A stretch of DNA of 64,000 nucleotides from Myxococcales bacterium (GTDB lineage: Bacteria; Myxococcota; Polyangia; Nannocystales; Nannocystaceae). Positions 43,197-51,882 of the stretch are shown piece after piece. The position numbers and the translations under genes were made by a program. Within the stretch, counting starts at the first letter, position 1; the number at the start of each line of letters is the position of its first letter. The notes under the pieces were generated by a model. The model ran no database searches, was not told where the DNA came from, and saw only the letters and a program-made list of their open reading frames with translations. The DNA lies in contig JAEUJW010000075.1 of the NCBI GenBank assembly GCA_016793465.1, positions 372,001 to 436,000 of the forward strand. Direction: 5' to 3'.

Positions 43197-45523
43197 GGCC
43201 CGCGCTGCTGCTCGGCGCGGCGGTCCTGCTGCTGACGAATCATGCCCACGCGCGCGAGCCCTGGCGCTTCGGCTCGGGCTCGAAGGGCGGCAACTTCGCG
43301 GCGCTCGGCGAGGCCCTGCAGGCCGACCTGGCCGCCGACGCGGGCGGCCCCCGGCTCGTCAGCGAGGTCACCAAGGGCTCGTGCGAGAACATCCGCCGCC
43401 TGCTCGAGGGCAGCCTCGACTTCGCGCTCGTGCAGTACGACGTCGCCGCCGAGGCCTACCGCGCCAGCACGGCCGAGGTCTCGAAGGGCCACGAGGACGA
43501 GTTCGGCGGGTGGATGTGCAAGATCTCGCCGGCCCTGGCCCAGCGCGCCGAGCTGCGCACCGTGGCCGCGGTCAGCGACAGCGCCGTGCACATGCTCGTG
43601 CGCCGGCCGGTGCGGCTCGACGACTTCGACGCGATCGGCGAGCGCGGCGTGTTCATCGGCAAGGACGGCTCGGGCAGCTTCGAGACCGCCAAGGTGATCC
43701 TCGGCGCCGGCGGGCGCCCGGTCGACGGCGTGCGCCTGTTCGCCGGCAGCGCCGACGAGTCGCTGCAGGCCATGGGCCGCGGCGAGGTGCTGATGATGCT
43801 GCGCACCACCGACCCCGGGCACGTCGACATCGCCGCCGTGCTCGACTCGGGCCTCGCCGCGCTCAACCCCCTGCCCGAGCAGGTGTTAAACCGGCTGATC
43901 GACGGCTACCCCTACTACCGCGTGTGCCCGATCGAGCCGCGCCACTACCCCGGCAAGCTCGAGTACAGCCTGCCGACGGTGTGCGTGACCTCGATCGTGC
44001 TGGCCGCCCTGCCGCGCGAGCAGGCCGCCGACGACGCCGCGCGGGCCGAGCAGGACGCGGCCGCGCTGGCCGTGCTGCAGGGCCTGGAGCGCGTGGCCAG
44101 CGACCCGCGCCACGCCGCCCTCGCGCTCGACCTCCGCTCCCGCGACTTCGCCGAGACCGAGCCGATCCCGCTGCACCGCGTGGCCGCCGAGCGCGAGGCC
44201 TGGGCGACGTGGGTGCGCCGCCTCGAGGTCCTCGGCGGCCTGCTCGCCGCGCTGCTGCTGGCCTGGGCCGTCCGCCGGGCGCTGCGGCGCCGCGGCATCG
44301 GCGGGCTGGCCTCGGGCTTCGAGGGCCAGCTCGCCAACCCGCTGGTCCCGTTCGCCGCCTTCGCGCTCGTCGTGGTCTGCTCGACCTACCTCGTGTGGCT
44401 GCTCGAGCACGACTCGAACACCAAGCTGCGCACGCTCAACGACTCGTTCTGGGAGATGAACACGTTCGCGACCGGCAACTTCAACGCCGAGACGCTGAAG
44501 ACGTCGACCGCGCGGGCGGTCGGCGCCGGCGCGACGATCCTCGGCCTCGGCCTGCTCGCGTGGTTCACCGCGACGCTGACCAACATCTTCGCCCAGGACC
44601 AGACCCGCCTGTGGCGGCGCCTGCGCGGCCACCTGGTGGTCCTCAACTTCCGCGAGGACATGCTCCCGCTGATCCGCCTGCTGCGCAGCCCCGGCCCCGC
44701 CCGCCTGCGCTCGCTGCACGTGGTCGTGCCCGACGCGCTGCCGAAGCGCGTGCGCCTGCAGCTGGGGAAGATCAAGTCGCTGACGATCCACTACGACAAC
44801 CCCGAGGTCCCGGAGAACCTGGCCGCGCTGCGCCTGCCGCGGGCCTCGCGGGTCATCGTGCTCGGCGGCGAGCCCGAGTCGCGGACCGGCACGCAGTACG
44901 ACCCGCTGCGCATCGCCCGCGCCGTCCACCAGGCCTGCGCCCGCGACCCGCTGTCGCTCGCGGCCCTCGGCAAGCCCGGCCACGCCGCCGCGATCAGCGT
45001 GGCCGCGACCATCCGCGGCCCGACCGCGGCCATGCCGATCCTGCCGGTCACGCTCGTCGAGGCCTCGGAGGACGAACCCGGCGAGATCTTCGAACCGTTC
45101 GCCGCCTGGCTGCTGCCCGTCGACAGCCGCATGCTCGCGTTCACCTGGCTGGCCACCGCCTGCCGCGACCCCGCGTTCGCCGAGTTCTTCTCCGGCGTCG
45201 TCGCCTTCAGCGACGCCAACGCCGAGCTCTACAGCCAGCCCCTGCCCGCGTGGTGCCACGGCCAGACCTGGCGGACCATCCGCCGCGCCCTCTACGGCCT
45301 CGGCAACGCGGACGCCGGCGGCGGCGTGGTCCCGCTCGGCCTCTACCGCACCAGCACCAGCGCCGCCGGCAACCCCTACAGCGCCCACGCCGACCTGCGC
45401 ACCCGCCTGCTCATCAACCCGCCGCTGACCGCCACCGTCGCCGCCGGCGACCTCGTGGTCGCCCTCTGCGAGGACGAAGGCGCGCTCGTCCGCGCCCTCC
45501 GCAGCGCCCGCCCGCCCGCCTGA
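43193..45523 (+). CDS. TAXI binding domain-pore-RCK fusion, putative ligand-gated ion channel
   Basis: This 776-aa protein has four parts. (1) Signal peptide 1-20. (2) Residues about 21-290: a TAXI-type TRAP solute-binding domain (WRFGSGSKGGNFAALGEAL, VTKGSCENIRRL, GVFIGKDGSGSFETAKVIL). (3) Helices at about 343-363 and 382-404, a pore-like loop (DSFWEMNTFATGNFN, about 416-430) and a helix at 441-466. (4) RCK-like cytoplasmic domains from about 479 (GHLVVLNFREDMLPL, RVIVLGGEPES, C-terminal DLVVALCEDEG). Arg-rich RRALRRRG after the first helix fits a cytoplasmic loop. The predicted topology is therefore a periplasmic sensor, two pore helices and an inside gate, as in CASTOR/POLLUX-like channels. 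I know of no described protein with this order. Function is inference. Confidence 0.72.
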   Translation: MRPALLLGAAVLLLTNHAHAREPWRFGSGSKGGNFAALGEALQADLAADAGGPRLVSEVTKGSCENIRRLLEGSLDFALVQYDVAAEAYRASTAEVSKGHEDEFGGWMCKISPALAQRAELRTVAAVSDSAVHMLVRRPVRLDDFDAIGERGVFIGKDGSGSFETAKVILGAGGRPVDGVRLFAGSADESLQAMGRGEVLMMLRTTDPGHVDIAAVLDSGLAALNPLPEQVLNRLIDGYPYYRVCPIEPRHYPGKLEYSLPTVCVTSIVLAALPREQAADDAARAEQDAAALAVLQGLERVASDPRHAALALDLRSRDFAETEPIPLHRVAAEREAWATWVRRLEVLGGLLAALLLAWAVRRALRRRGIGGLASGFEGQLANPLVPFAAFALVVVCSTYLVWLLEHDSNTKLRTLNDSFWEMNTFATGNFNAETLKTSTARAVGAGATILGLGLLAWFTATLTNIFAQDQTRLWRRLRGHLVVLNFREDMLPLIRLLRSPGPARLRSLHVVVPDALPKRVRLQLGKIKSLTIHYDNPEVPENLAALRLPRASRVIVLGGEPESRTGTQYDPLRIARAVHQACARDPLSLAALGKPGHAAAISVAATIRGPTAAMPILPVTLVEASEDEPGEIFEPFAAWLLPVDSRMLAFTWLATACRDPAFAEFFSGVVAFSDANAELYSQPLPAWCHGQTWRTIRRALYGLGNADAGGGVVPLGLYRTSTSAAGNPYSAHADLRTRLLINPPLTATVAAGDLVVALCEDEGALVRALRSARPPA

Positions 45524-45524
45524 G

Positions 45525-46421
45525 TCAGTCGTCGTTGTACGTGTACGTCACCGAGTAGGGGTGACAGACCGCGAGCGGGGCCGAGTCGACGCGCAGGAGG
45601 ATGCGCGCGTCGTGCTCCTCGCCGACGCAGCTGAACTCGAAGTTGAGGTTGCCGCCGTCGACGCAGCAGCCGTCGACGCCCTCGGGCGAGACGTCCGGGG
45701 TCCCGTCGCCGCAGTCGAACAGCTCGGGCGCGTCATTAATCGAACAGTCGAGGTACACGCACATGCGCAGGCCGGGGGCGGAGATCAGCGTGTGCGACGG
45801 GCGCGGCGTGCCGTTGCCGCAGCCGTTGCCCCACGTGCCGGTGTACGTCCACCAGTCGACGTCGGCGGTGCCCGCGAGCACCCCGGTCACCTGGCTGATG
45901 AGCTGCTTGCACTTCTTGGCGGTCGCCGGCGCGGCGCTGCCCTCGTCGTCGTTGGGCTCGGGGTCGGGCTCGATGCAGACCAGGCCGCCGGTGGTCTCGT
46001 CGCTCGTCGTGCTCGACTCGCCGCCCGTGGTGCCGGAGCTCGTCGCGCTCGACTCGCCGCCCGTGGTGCCGGGGCTCGTCGTGTCCGGGTCGACCGCGGT
46101 CGTGCTCGGGTCGGACGTCGCCGGGTCGCTCGTCGCCTCGCCGCCCATGCACTCGCACGCGCCGAAGCCCGCGCCGTCGGACGCGCAGGTGTGCTGGCCC
46201 TCGACCGACCCGCAGGTGCACGCCTCGACGCTGCCGGGCTCGCAGACCGTCGACCCGCCGCTGGTCGGCGACGGTCCGCTCGACGCATCGCTCGCGCCGC
46301 CGCTACTGCTGCTGCTCGAGTCGGCGCCGCCGTCGACGTTGCCGGTCGCGCTCACCCCGGTCGCGTTGAAGCTGCACGCGAGGCCCGACACCCCCGCCCA
46401 GACCAGCACCCGTCTGCCCAT
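45525..46421 (-). CDS. Cys-rich lipoprotein with Thr/Ser stalk
   Basis: This 298-aa protein has a signal peptide and lipobox GLACSFN, an early Ser run, then an EGF-like segment (VCEPGSVEACTCGSVEGQHTC, ASDGAGFGACECMGG). A Thr/Ser/Gly stalk with tandem GTTGGESS units follows, then a C-terminal domain with CTGTWGNGCGNGT-like and DGCCVDGGNLNFEFSC segments. Probable surface protein of unknown ligand. TAGCAT lies 6 nt before the ATG. It is convergent with the channel gene. Confidence 0.8.
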   Translation of the reverse strand: MGRRVLVWAGVSGLACSFNATGVSATGNVDGGADSSSSSSGGASDASSGPSPTSGGSTVCEPGSVEACTCGSVEGQHTCASDGAGFGACECMGGEATSDPATSDPSTTAVDPDTTSPGTTGGESSATSSGTTGGESSTTSDETTGGLVCIEPDPEPNDDEGSAAPATAKKCKQLISQVTGVLAGTADVDWWTYTGTWGNGCGNGTPRPSHTLISAPGLRMCVYLDCSINDAPELFDCGDGTPDVSPEGVDGCCVDGGNLNFEFSCVGEEHDARILLRVDSAPLAVCHPYSVTYTYNDD

Positions 46422-46427
46422 CCCGGC

Positions 46428-46433
46428 ATGCTA
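46428..46433 (-). promoter_or_regulatory. TAGCAT -10 box, leaderless spacing
   Basis: On the coding strand TAGCAT is followed by six nt (GCCGGG) and then ATG 46421. No clear -35 pair. Confidence 0.45.
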
Positions 46434-46545
46434 ACGCGCCGCTAACATCGTTGCAGCGGCGCATTCGCGGGCCCCCGCGCGTTTCTTCGTGGGGCCTTCG
46501 GGCCACGCGTTGACGCTGGCGCGTGCGCTGCGCTACCCGTGGAGC

Positions 46546-47763
46546 ATGCCGCGGACGCACCGATTGCCGCTCGTCCTGCTCGCCTTCGCGGGCTGTTACC
46601 AAGGGCTCGACGAGGACGCGTCCGGGCCCGCGAGCTCGACCGGGGCCGTGACCACCGGCGCCGCGGGTGCGGGCCCGACCGCGGGCGACGGATCCGCCGC
46701 GACCGGCGCCGACGCCGGGCCGACCTCGCAGGGCCCGGATCCGACCGTCGACTCGCAGGTGAGCGCGACCGAGGCTGGCGCGACGGACATGTCCGCAGGG
46801 CCAGGTACGTTCACCACCGGCGGCGAGCCCGACACCGGCGACCCCGACACCACCGCCCCCGGCACCTCGGGCCCGATGACGACCGACCCGATGACGACCG
46901 ACCCGGCGACCTCGGAGCCGATGACGACCGACCCGAGCACCGGCGACCCCCCGCCCAGCGAGCAGGAGCAGCTGTGCGCCCGCTGGAACGGCGACCGCGC
47001 CGCGCTCGCCGAGGGCGCCTGGAGCGGCAGCGTGAACGGCTGCAACAAGGGCACGCTCGGCGCCGAGGGCCACGACAACGTGCTCAAACTCGTCAACCTC
47101 TACCGCTGGATCGCCGACCTGCCCGCGGTCACGGAGGACGGCGCCAGGAGCGACCAGGCCCAGGCCTGCGCGCTGATCATGGACGCCAACGACAAGCTCG
47201 ACCACGGCCCGCCGATGAACGCGACCTGCTGGTCGGCCGACGGCGCGAGCGCGGCCGGCAAGAGCAACATCGCCGGCACCGCGGGCGTGCTGGGCGTCGA
47301 CCTCTACATGGTCGACCCCGGCAACGACACCACGATCGGCCACCGCCGCTGGATCCTCTCCAACAGCCTGGGCCCGATCGGCGTGGGCTCGACCGACACC
47401 TACTCGTGCCTCTACGTGATCGGCGGCAGCGGCGACGCCGGCGCGGCCTGGACCGCCTGGCCGCCGCCCGGCCTGGTCCCGCTGCAGGCCCTGCACGTGC
47501 CCACGGTCGGGTGGGCCCACGTCGACCAGACCGGGTGGACCGTGCAGAGCGACTCGATCGACGTCACCGGCGCGCAGGTCACCGTCACCGAGAACGGCGT
47601 CGACAAGCCGGTCGCCGTCAACCCGCTCGGCGACAACTACGGCTCTTCGCACGCGGTCCGGTTCGTCCCGCAGGGCTGGACCGTCGAGCCCGGCAAGACC
47701 TACGACGTCGCGCTCTCCACCGGCGGGATCCAGTACTCGGTGACCATCGTCGACTGCGGCTAG
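46546..47763 (+). CDS. CAP-domain (SCP/PR1-like) lipoprotein
   Basis: This 405-aa protein has a signal peptide and lipobox AFAGC, a Thr/Ser/Gly-rich stalk (residues about 20-135, with the MTTDP unit repeated), then a CAP-like domain: HDNVLKLVNLYRWIADLPAV, QACALIMDANDKLDHGPPMNATCWS and TIGHRRWILSNSLGPIGVG. CAP domains occur in secreted proteins with diverse roles, including lipid binding and proteolysis. A beta domain follows. TACCCG lies 6 nt before the ATG at 46546. GGACATGTCC occurs in the stalk coding region (46785-46794). Confidence 0.8.
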   Translation: MPRTHRLPLVLLAFAGCYQGLDEDASGPASSTGAVTTGAAGAGPTAGDGSAATGADAGPTSQGPDPTVDSQVSATEAGATDMSAGPGTFTTGGEPDTGDPDTTAPGTSGPMTTDPMTTDPATSEPMTTDPSTGDPPPSEQEQLCARWNGDRAALAEGAWSGSVNGCNKGTLGAEGHDNVLKLVNLYRWIADLPAVTEDGARSDQAQACALIMDANDKLDHGPPMNATCWSADGASAAGKSNIAGTAGVLGVDLYMVDPGNDTTIGHRRWILSNSLGPIGVGSTDTYSCLYVIGGSGDAGAAWTAWPPPGLVPLQALHVPTVGWAHVDQTGWTVQSDSIDVTGAQVTVTENGVDKPVAVNPLGDNYGSSHAVRFVPQGWTVEPGKTYDVALSTGGIQYSVTIVDCG

Positions 47764-47801
47764 CGCTTGCATTCGGACGCAATAGGTGGTGGATTGGCAG
47801 G

Positions 47802-49604
47802 ATGGCTCGCCTTCCACTCCTGTCACTGCTGCCAATTTTCGCCGCCGGAGCGACCGTTTTCGCGCCTCACGCGGCGCAGGCGTGCGGCGGGACTTTCTGC
47901 GACGCGGGCCCGCAGGCGATGCCCGTCGACCAGACCGGCGAGAACGTGCTGTTCATCGTCGACGGCGACGAGGTCGAGGCGCACATCCAGATCCGCTACG
48001 ACCCCGACACCGACGCCAGCAAGTTCGCGTGGATGATCCCGCTGCCCGCCCTCCCGCAGTTCGAGGTCGGCTCCGAGGCGCTGTTCACCGCCATATTGAA
48101 TGCGTCGGTGCCGATCTACGGGCTCAATCCCACCGGCCCGTGCGGCGGCAACAACGGCAGCGGCGGCACCTTCATCACCCGCAGCGACATGGGCGGCGGC
48201 GGCGAGGATCCGCCGATGGTGCTCTACGAGGGCGCGGTCGGGGCCTTCGAGGTGGTCGTGCTGGCCGGCGAGGACGTCGACGGCATCATGGCGTGGCTGA
48301 CCGCCAACGGCTACCAGGCCGACCCGAACGCCGCGCCGATCCTCCAGCAGTACCTCGACGAGGACAACGTGATCGTCGCCTTCAAGCTGGCGACCGGCGA
48401 GGGCCTCGACGCCATCCACCCGGTCGTGCTGCGCTTCGCCGCGGCCGAGGGCTGCGTGCCGATCCGCCTGACCCGCATCGCCGCCGTCGACGACATGGAC
48501 ATCCGCGTGTTCGTGCTGGGCGACGCGCGCACGGTCCCGACCAACTACAAGCACGTGCTCGTCAACCCGCTGAAGATCGACTGGCTGAGCCTCGGCGCCA
48601 ACTACAAAGAGGTCGTGTCGATGGCCGTCGACGCCTTCGGGGCCGAGGGCCGCGCTTTCGTCACCGAGTACGCCGGCACCAGCGACGGCATCTTCGAGGA
48701 CCTGCAGTTCTCGCTGTACTGGGACGCCGACAAGTTCGTCGGCCTCGACCCGACCGCGGTCATGACCGTGCTCGCGGGCCAGCAGCTCGCCGAGTGCTTC
48801 GACGCGCAGTGTCTATTTTATCACCCGCTGCTGCCCGGCCTGCTCGCGCAGCACCTGCCCGTGCCCGACGGCCTGACCGCCGACGAGTTTTATTCCTGCC
48901 TGTCCTGCTACGAGGGGCAGATCGACCCGGCCGCGTGGAGCGGCGGCGAGGGCTTCGCCGCCGACTTCGCCGAGCGCATCGTCCAGCCCGGCTTCCACGC
49001 CGCCTCGCTGCTGCAGACGTGGCCCTACCTGACGCGCATGTACACCACGATCTCGCCGAACGAGATGACCGCAGACCCCGAGTTCGTCGAGAACCCCGAC
49101 CTGCCCGACGTGCCCGCCCTGCGCATCGCCCAGGACTTCATCTCCTGTGAGGACGAACGCATCGTCACCCTGCCCGACGGTCGCGAGGTCCATCTGAAAA
49201 ATGGCGAGCCCTGGCCCGCGTTCCAGGACGAGATGCCGTGGGAGGAGGACGTCGACGAGATGCCGCCGAAGGGCGCGCCGCAGCCGCTGGTCGACAACAC
49301 CGCGCTGATCGACAGGCTGCTCGCCGAGTGGAACCAGACCGGCGGCGCGACCGGCGGCGGCGACGACACCGGCGGCACGAGCAGCGGGTCGAGCGGCAGC
49401 GACGCGACCTCGAGCGACACGCCGACCGGCGGCGCACCTACAGGCGGTACGTCCTCGGGCGGCGAGGGCTCGGGCGGCGAGGGCCCTGGCGGCGGCGGCT
49501 CCGCCAACGGCGGAGAAACCGGCTGCGGATGCCGCGACGCCCGCGCGACGCCGTGGTGGGCGGCGCTCGCGATCCCCGCGCTGCGCCGGCGTCGACGCGC
49601 GTGA
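47802..49604 (+). CDS. DUF2330 surface protein with MYXO-CTERM-type tag
   Basis: This 600-aa protein has a signal peptide ending HAAQA, then ACGGTFCDAG, the N-terminal signature of DUF2330, with VLFIVDGDEVEAHIQIRYD and FAWMIPLPALPQ. A Gly/Ser/Thr-rich tail is followed by the C-terminal tag: CGCRDAR, a short hydrophobic helix (WWAALAIPAL) and RRRRRA. Such a Cys, helix, Arg order is the myxosortase/MYXO-CTERM surface-anchor signal. The role of DUF2330 proteins is unknown. AGG-rich sequence precedes the ATG. Confidence 0.82.
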   Translation: MARLPLLSLLPIFAAGATVFAPHAAQACGGTFCDAGPQAMPVDQTGENVLFIVDGDEVEAHIQIRYDPDTDASKFAWMIPLPALPQFEVGSEALFTAILNASVPIYGLNPTGPCGGNNGSGGTFITRSDMGGGGEDPPMVLYEGAVGAFEVVVLAGEDVDGIMAWLTANGYQADPNAAPILQQYLDEDNVIVAFKLATGEGLDAIHPVVLRFAAAEGCVPIRLTRIAAVDDMDIRVFVLGDARTVPTNYKHVLVNPLKIDWLSLGANYKEVVSMAVDAFGAEGRAFVTEYAGTSDGIFEDLQFSLYWDADKFVGLDPTAVMTVLAGQQLAECFDAQCLFYHPLLPGLLAQHLPVPDGLTADEFYSCLSCYEGQIDPAAWSGGEGFAADFAERIVQPGFHAASLLQTWPYLTRMYTTISPNEMTADPEFVENPDLPDVPALRIAQDFISCEDERIVTLPDGREVHLKNGEPWPAFQDEMPWEEDVDEMPPKGAPQPLVDNTALIDRLLAEWNQTGGATGGGDDTGGTSSGSSGSDATSSDTPTGGAPTGGTSSGGEGSGGEGPGGGGSANGGETGCGCRDARATPWWAALAIPALRRRRRA

Positions 49605-49709
49605 CCAGGCCGCCCTCGCGGGCCCGTCCCGATGCGTCGACGTCGCCCGGCCTGTCGCGCGTGGACGGGCCGCCCTCGCCGACTCATCCCGACGCGTCGA
49701 CGTCGCCGC
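49596..49709. repeat. Imperfect 54-nt direct repeat downstream of the DUF2330 gene
   Basis: Copies at about 49596-49649 and 49656-49709 share GGCCGCCCTCGC and CGTCGACGTCGCC blocks, with a period of 60 nt. A partial third copy follows. The first begins inside the last codons of the DUF2330 gene. Function unknown. Confidence 0.55.
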
Positions 49710-49760
49710 GCGCGCGCCCGGCCTGCCGCGCGCGGCCCTGTGTTATTAACCTCGCGGCCG

Positions 49761-51227
49761 ATGTGGACGCCGCCGCAAAAGATCCGCCACGCGATCACCG
49801 AGACCCGCTGGCCTGACGCCGAGGAGGCCGCGCGCAGCCTGTGGTTCTCGCCGATCGCCGTCGGCCCGTGCACGCTGCGCCAGCGCACCTGGGTGCCGGC
49901 GATGGTCCCGTGGCGCGCGACCGACGACGGCCTGGTGACGCGCGACGTGATCGACTGGTACGCCCGCTTCGCCGCCGGCCGCCCCGGCGCGATCGTCGTC
50001 GAGGCCACCGGCATCCGCGACGTGCCGTCCGGGCCGCTGCTGCGCATCGGCGACGACCGCTTCGTGCCCGGCCTGCGCCGGCTCGTCGACGCCGTGCGCA
50101 CGGCCAGCGGCGGACACACCCGCCTGCTGATCCAGCTCATCGACTTCCTCGCCGTCAAGCGCCGGCCGCCCGCGGACAAGTTCTTCGCCCGCTTCCTCGC
50201 CGTCGACGCCGGCCACCGCGCGCGCCTGGCCGCCGCGACCGCCGACCCGCGCTGGCACGACGCGCCCGAGCCCGACCTGCGCGCGGCCCTGCATGCCGGC
50301 GGGGCCGGTCTCTGGGGACATGTCCTGACGACCAGGGAGCTGCGCGACCTCGAGTACGGCTACCGCGAGCAGGTCACCGACGTCGACCTGCCGCACGTGC
50401 GCGACCTGCCCGCGGCGCTGCCCGGGCTGTTCGCCGCCGCCGCCGCGCGGGCCGCCGCCGCCGGCTTCGACGGGGTCGAGCTGCACTACGCCCACGCCTA
50501 CACCATGGCCAGCTTCCTCTCGCGCACCAACACGCGCGGCGACGGCTGGGGCGGCGCGCGCGAGGGCCGGGCCCGCCTGCCGCTGGCGGTGATCGACGCG
50601 GTGCGCGCGCGGGTCGGCGCCGGCTTCGTGGTCGGCTGCCGCATGCTCGGCGACGAGGTGATCGCCGGCGGCAGCGACGTCGACGACGCGGTGTGGTTCG
50701 CGCGGGCGTTCGCGCGGGCCGGCCTCGACTTCGTCAGCGTGTCGAAGGGCGGCAAGTTCGACGACGCCGAGCAGCCCCGCGTCGGCGAGGCCGTCTACCC
50801 CTACACCGGCGAGAGCGGCTACGAGTGCATGCCGACCGTGCACAGCGACGCCCGCGGCCCGTTCGCCCGCAACCTCGGCCTCGCCGCGGCCATCCGCGCC
50901 GGCATCCGCCAGGGCGGCCTCACCACCCCGGTCGTCGCCGCCGGCGGGTTTAATGACTTCGAGCGGGCCGAACAGGCACTGCAGCAGGGGCAGGCCGACA
51001 TCGTCGCCGCCGCCCGCCAGAGCCTCGCCGACCCCGACTGGTTTTTAAAGGTGTCCGAGGGCCGCGGCGCCGCGGTCCGCCGCTGCAAGTTCACCAACTA
51101 CTGCGAGGCCCTCGACACCAAACACAAGCAGGTGACCTGCCAGCTGTGGGACCGCACCGACCTCGACGCCCCCGACGTGACCCTCGCGAGCGACGGCCGC
51201 CGCCGCCTCGTCGCCCCCCGCGGGTGA
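49761..51227 (+). CDS. NADH:flavin oxidoreductase (old yellow enzyme family)
   Basis: This 488-aa protein is a TIM-barrel OYE. Visible motifs are FSPIAVGPCTLRQRTWVPAM, AGFDGVELHYAHAYTMASFLS (the HxxHxY active-site segment), SRTNTRGDGWGG and VVAAGGFNDFERAEQAL then DIVAAARQSLADPDW. The family reduces alpha,beta-unsaturated carbonyls with NAD(P)H and FMN. The C-terminus has Cys residues (CKFTNYCEAL, VTCQLW), as in longer OYE forms that bind an iron-sulphur cluster, but the full domain is not present. ATG at 49761 is preceded by TTATTAAC. Confidence 0.85.
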   Translation: MWTPPQKIRHAITETRWPDAEEAARSLWFSPIAVGPCTLRQRTWVPAMVPWRATDDGLVTRDVIDWYARFAAGRPGAIVVEATGIRDVPSGPLLRIGDDRFVPGLRRLVDAVRTASGGHTRLLIQLIDFLAVKRRPPADKFFARFLAVDAGHRARLAAATADPRWHDAPEPDLRAALHAGGAGLWGHVLTTRELRDLEYGYREQVTDVDLPHVRDLPAALPGLFAAAAARAAAAGFDGVELHYAHAYTMASFLSRTNTRGDGWGGAREGRARLPLAVIDAVRARVGAGFVVGCRMLGDEVIAGGSDVDDAVWFARAFARAGLDFVSVSKGGKFDDAEQPRVGEAVYPYTGESGYECMPTVHSDARGPFARNLGLAAAIRAGIRQGGLTTPVVAAGGFNDFERAEQALQQGQADIVAAARQSLADPDWFLKVSEGRGAAVRRCKFTNYCEALDTKHKQVTCQLWDRTDLDAPDVTLASDGRRRLVAPRG

Positions 51228-51363
51228 GCGGCCAGCTCCCCGGCGGTTGAGGGTTCGTCGAGGCCGCACGGGCCGCGCCTTCGGCGCACCGCCCGCGTGA
51301 CGCTGGGTGACCGTGGTGAGGCGGTCGCGGGTCGTTTGATAATTCAATAATTTCGCCGAGCGT

Positions 51364-51882
51364 ATGCCGCAGCACTCTCGAGAGTTGTCCGCCCACGAGC
51401 GCCGGATCGTCGACGCGATCCTGCAAGACCGCCCGATCAGCCGCGACGCGCTGAAGGACGCCCACGAGCAGCGCACGCTCGGCGAGCGGGTGGCCGACCG
51501 CATCGCCGCGTTCGGCGGCTCGTGGACCTTCATCATCACATGCCTCGGGCTGCTGAGCTGCTGGATGCTCGTCAACTCCCTGGTGCTGCCGGGCGACCGC
51601 GCCTTCGACCCCTACCCGTTCATATTATTAAATTTGGGGCTGTCGATGCTCGCGGCGCTGCAGGCCCCGGTGATCTTGATGTCGCAGAACCGCCAGGCCG
51701 CGCGCGACCGGACCGACGCGGCGCACGACTACGAGGTCAACCTGAAGGCCGAGCTCGAGATCCGCCACCTGCACGAGAAGCTCGACGAGCTGCGCGAGCA
51801 GAAGTGGCTCGCGCTCGTCGAGATGCAGCAGAAGCAGATCGAGATGCTGCAGCGGCTGCTCGCGGCCCGCGATCAGGCCTGA
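51364..51882 (+). CDS. DUF1003 membrane protein
   Basis: This 172-aa protein matches DUF1003: AAFGGSWTFIITCLGLLSCWMLVN, DPYPFILLNLGLSMLAALQAPVILMSQNRQ and a charged helix DRTDAAHDYEVNLKAELEI. Two membrane helices are followed by a coiled-coil (HLHEKLDELREQ). The family role is unknown. TTGATAATTCAATAATTTCG upstream is an AT-rich promoter-like region. The last 10 nt overlap the ceramidase-like gene on the other strand. Confidence 0.85.
   Translation: MPQHSRELSAHERRIVDAILQDRPISRDALKDAHEQRTLGERVADRIAAFGGSWTFIITCLGLLSCWMLVNSLVLPGDRAFDPYPFILLNLGLSMLAALQAPVILMSQNRQAARDRTDAAHDYEVNLKAELEIRHLHEKLDELREQKWLALVEMQQKQIEMLQRLLAARDQA

Noticed and set aside
46539..49604. A 1021-aa fusion in the DUF2330 frame
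   Set aside because: The upstream part is the shadow of the CAP-domain gene; a clear signal peptide begins at 47802.
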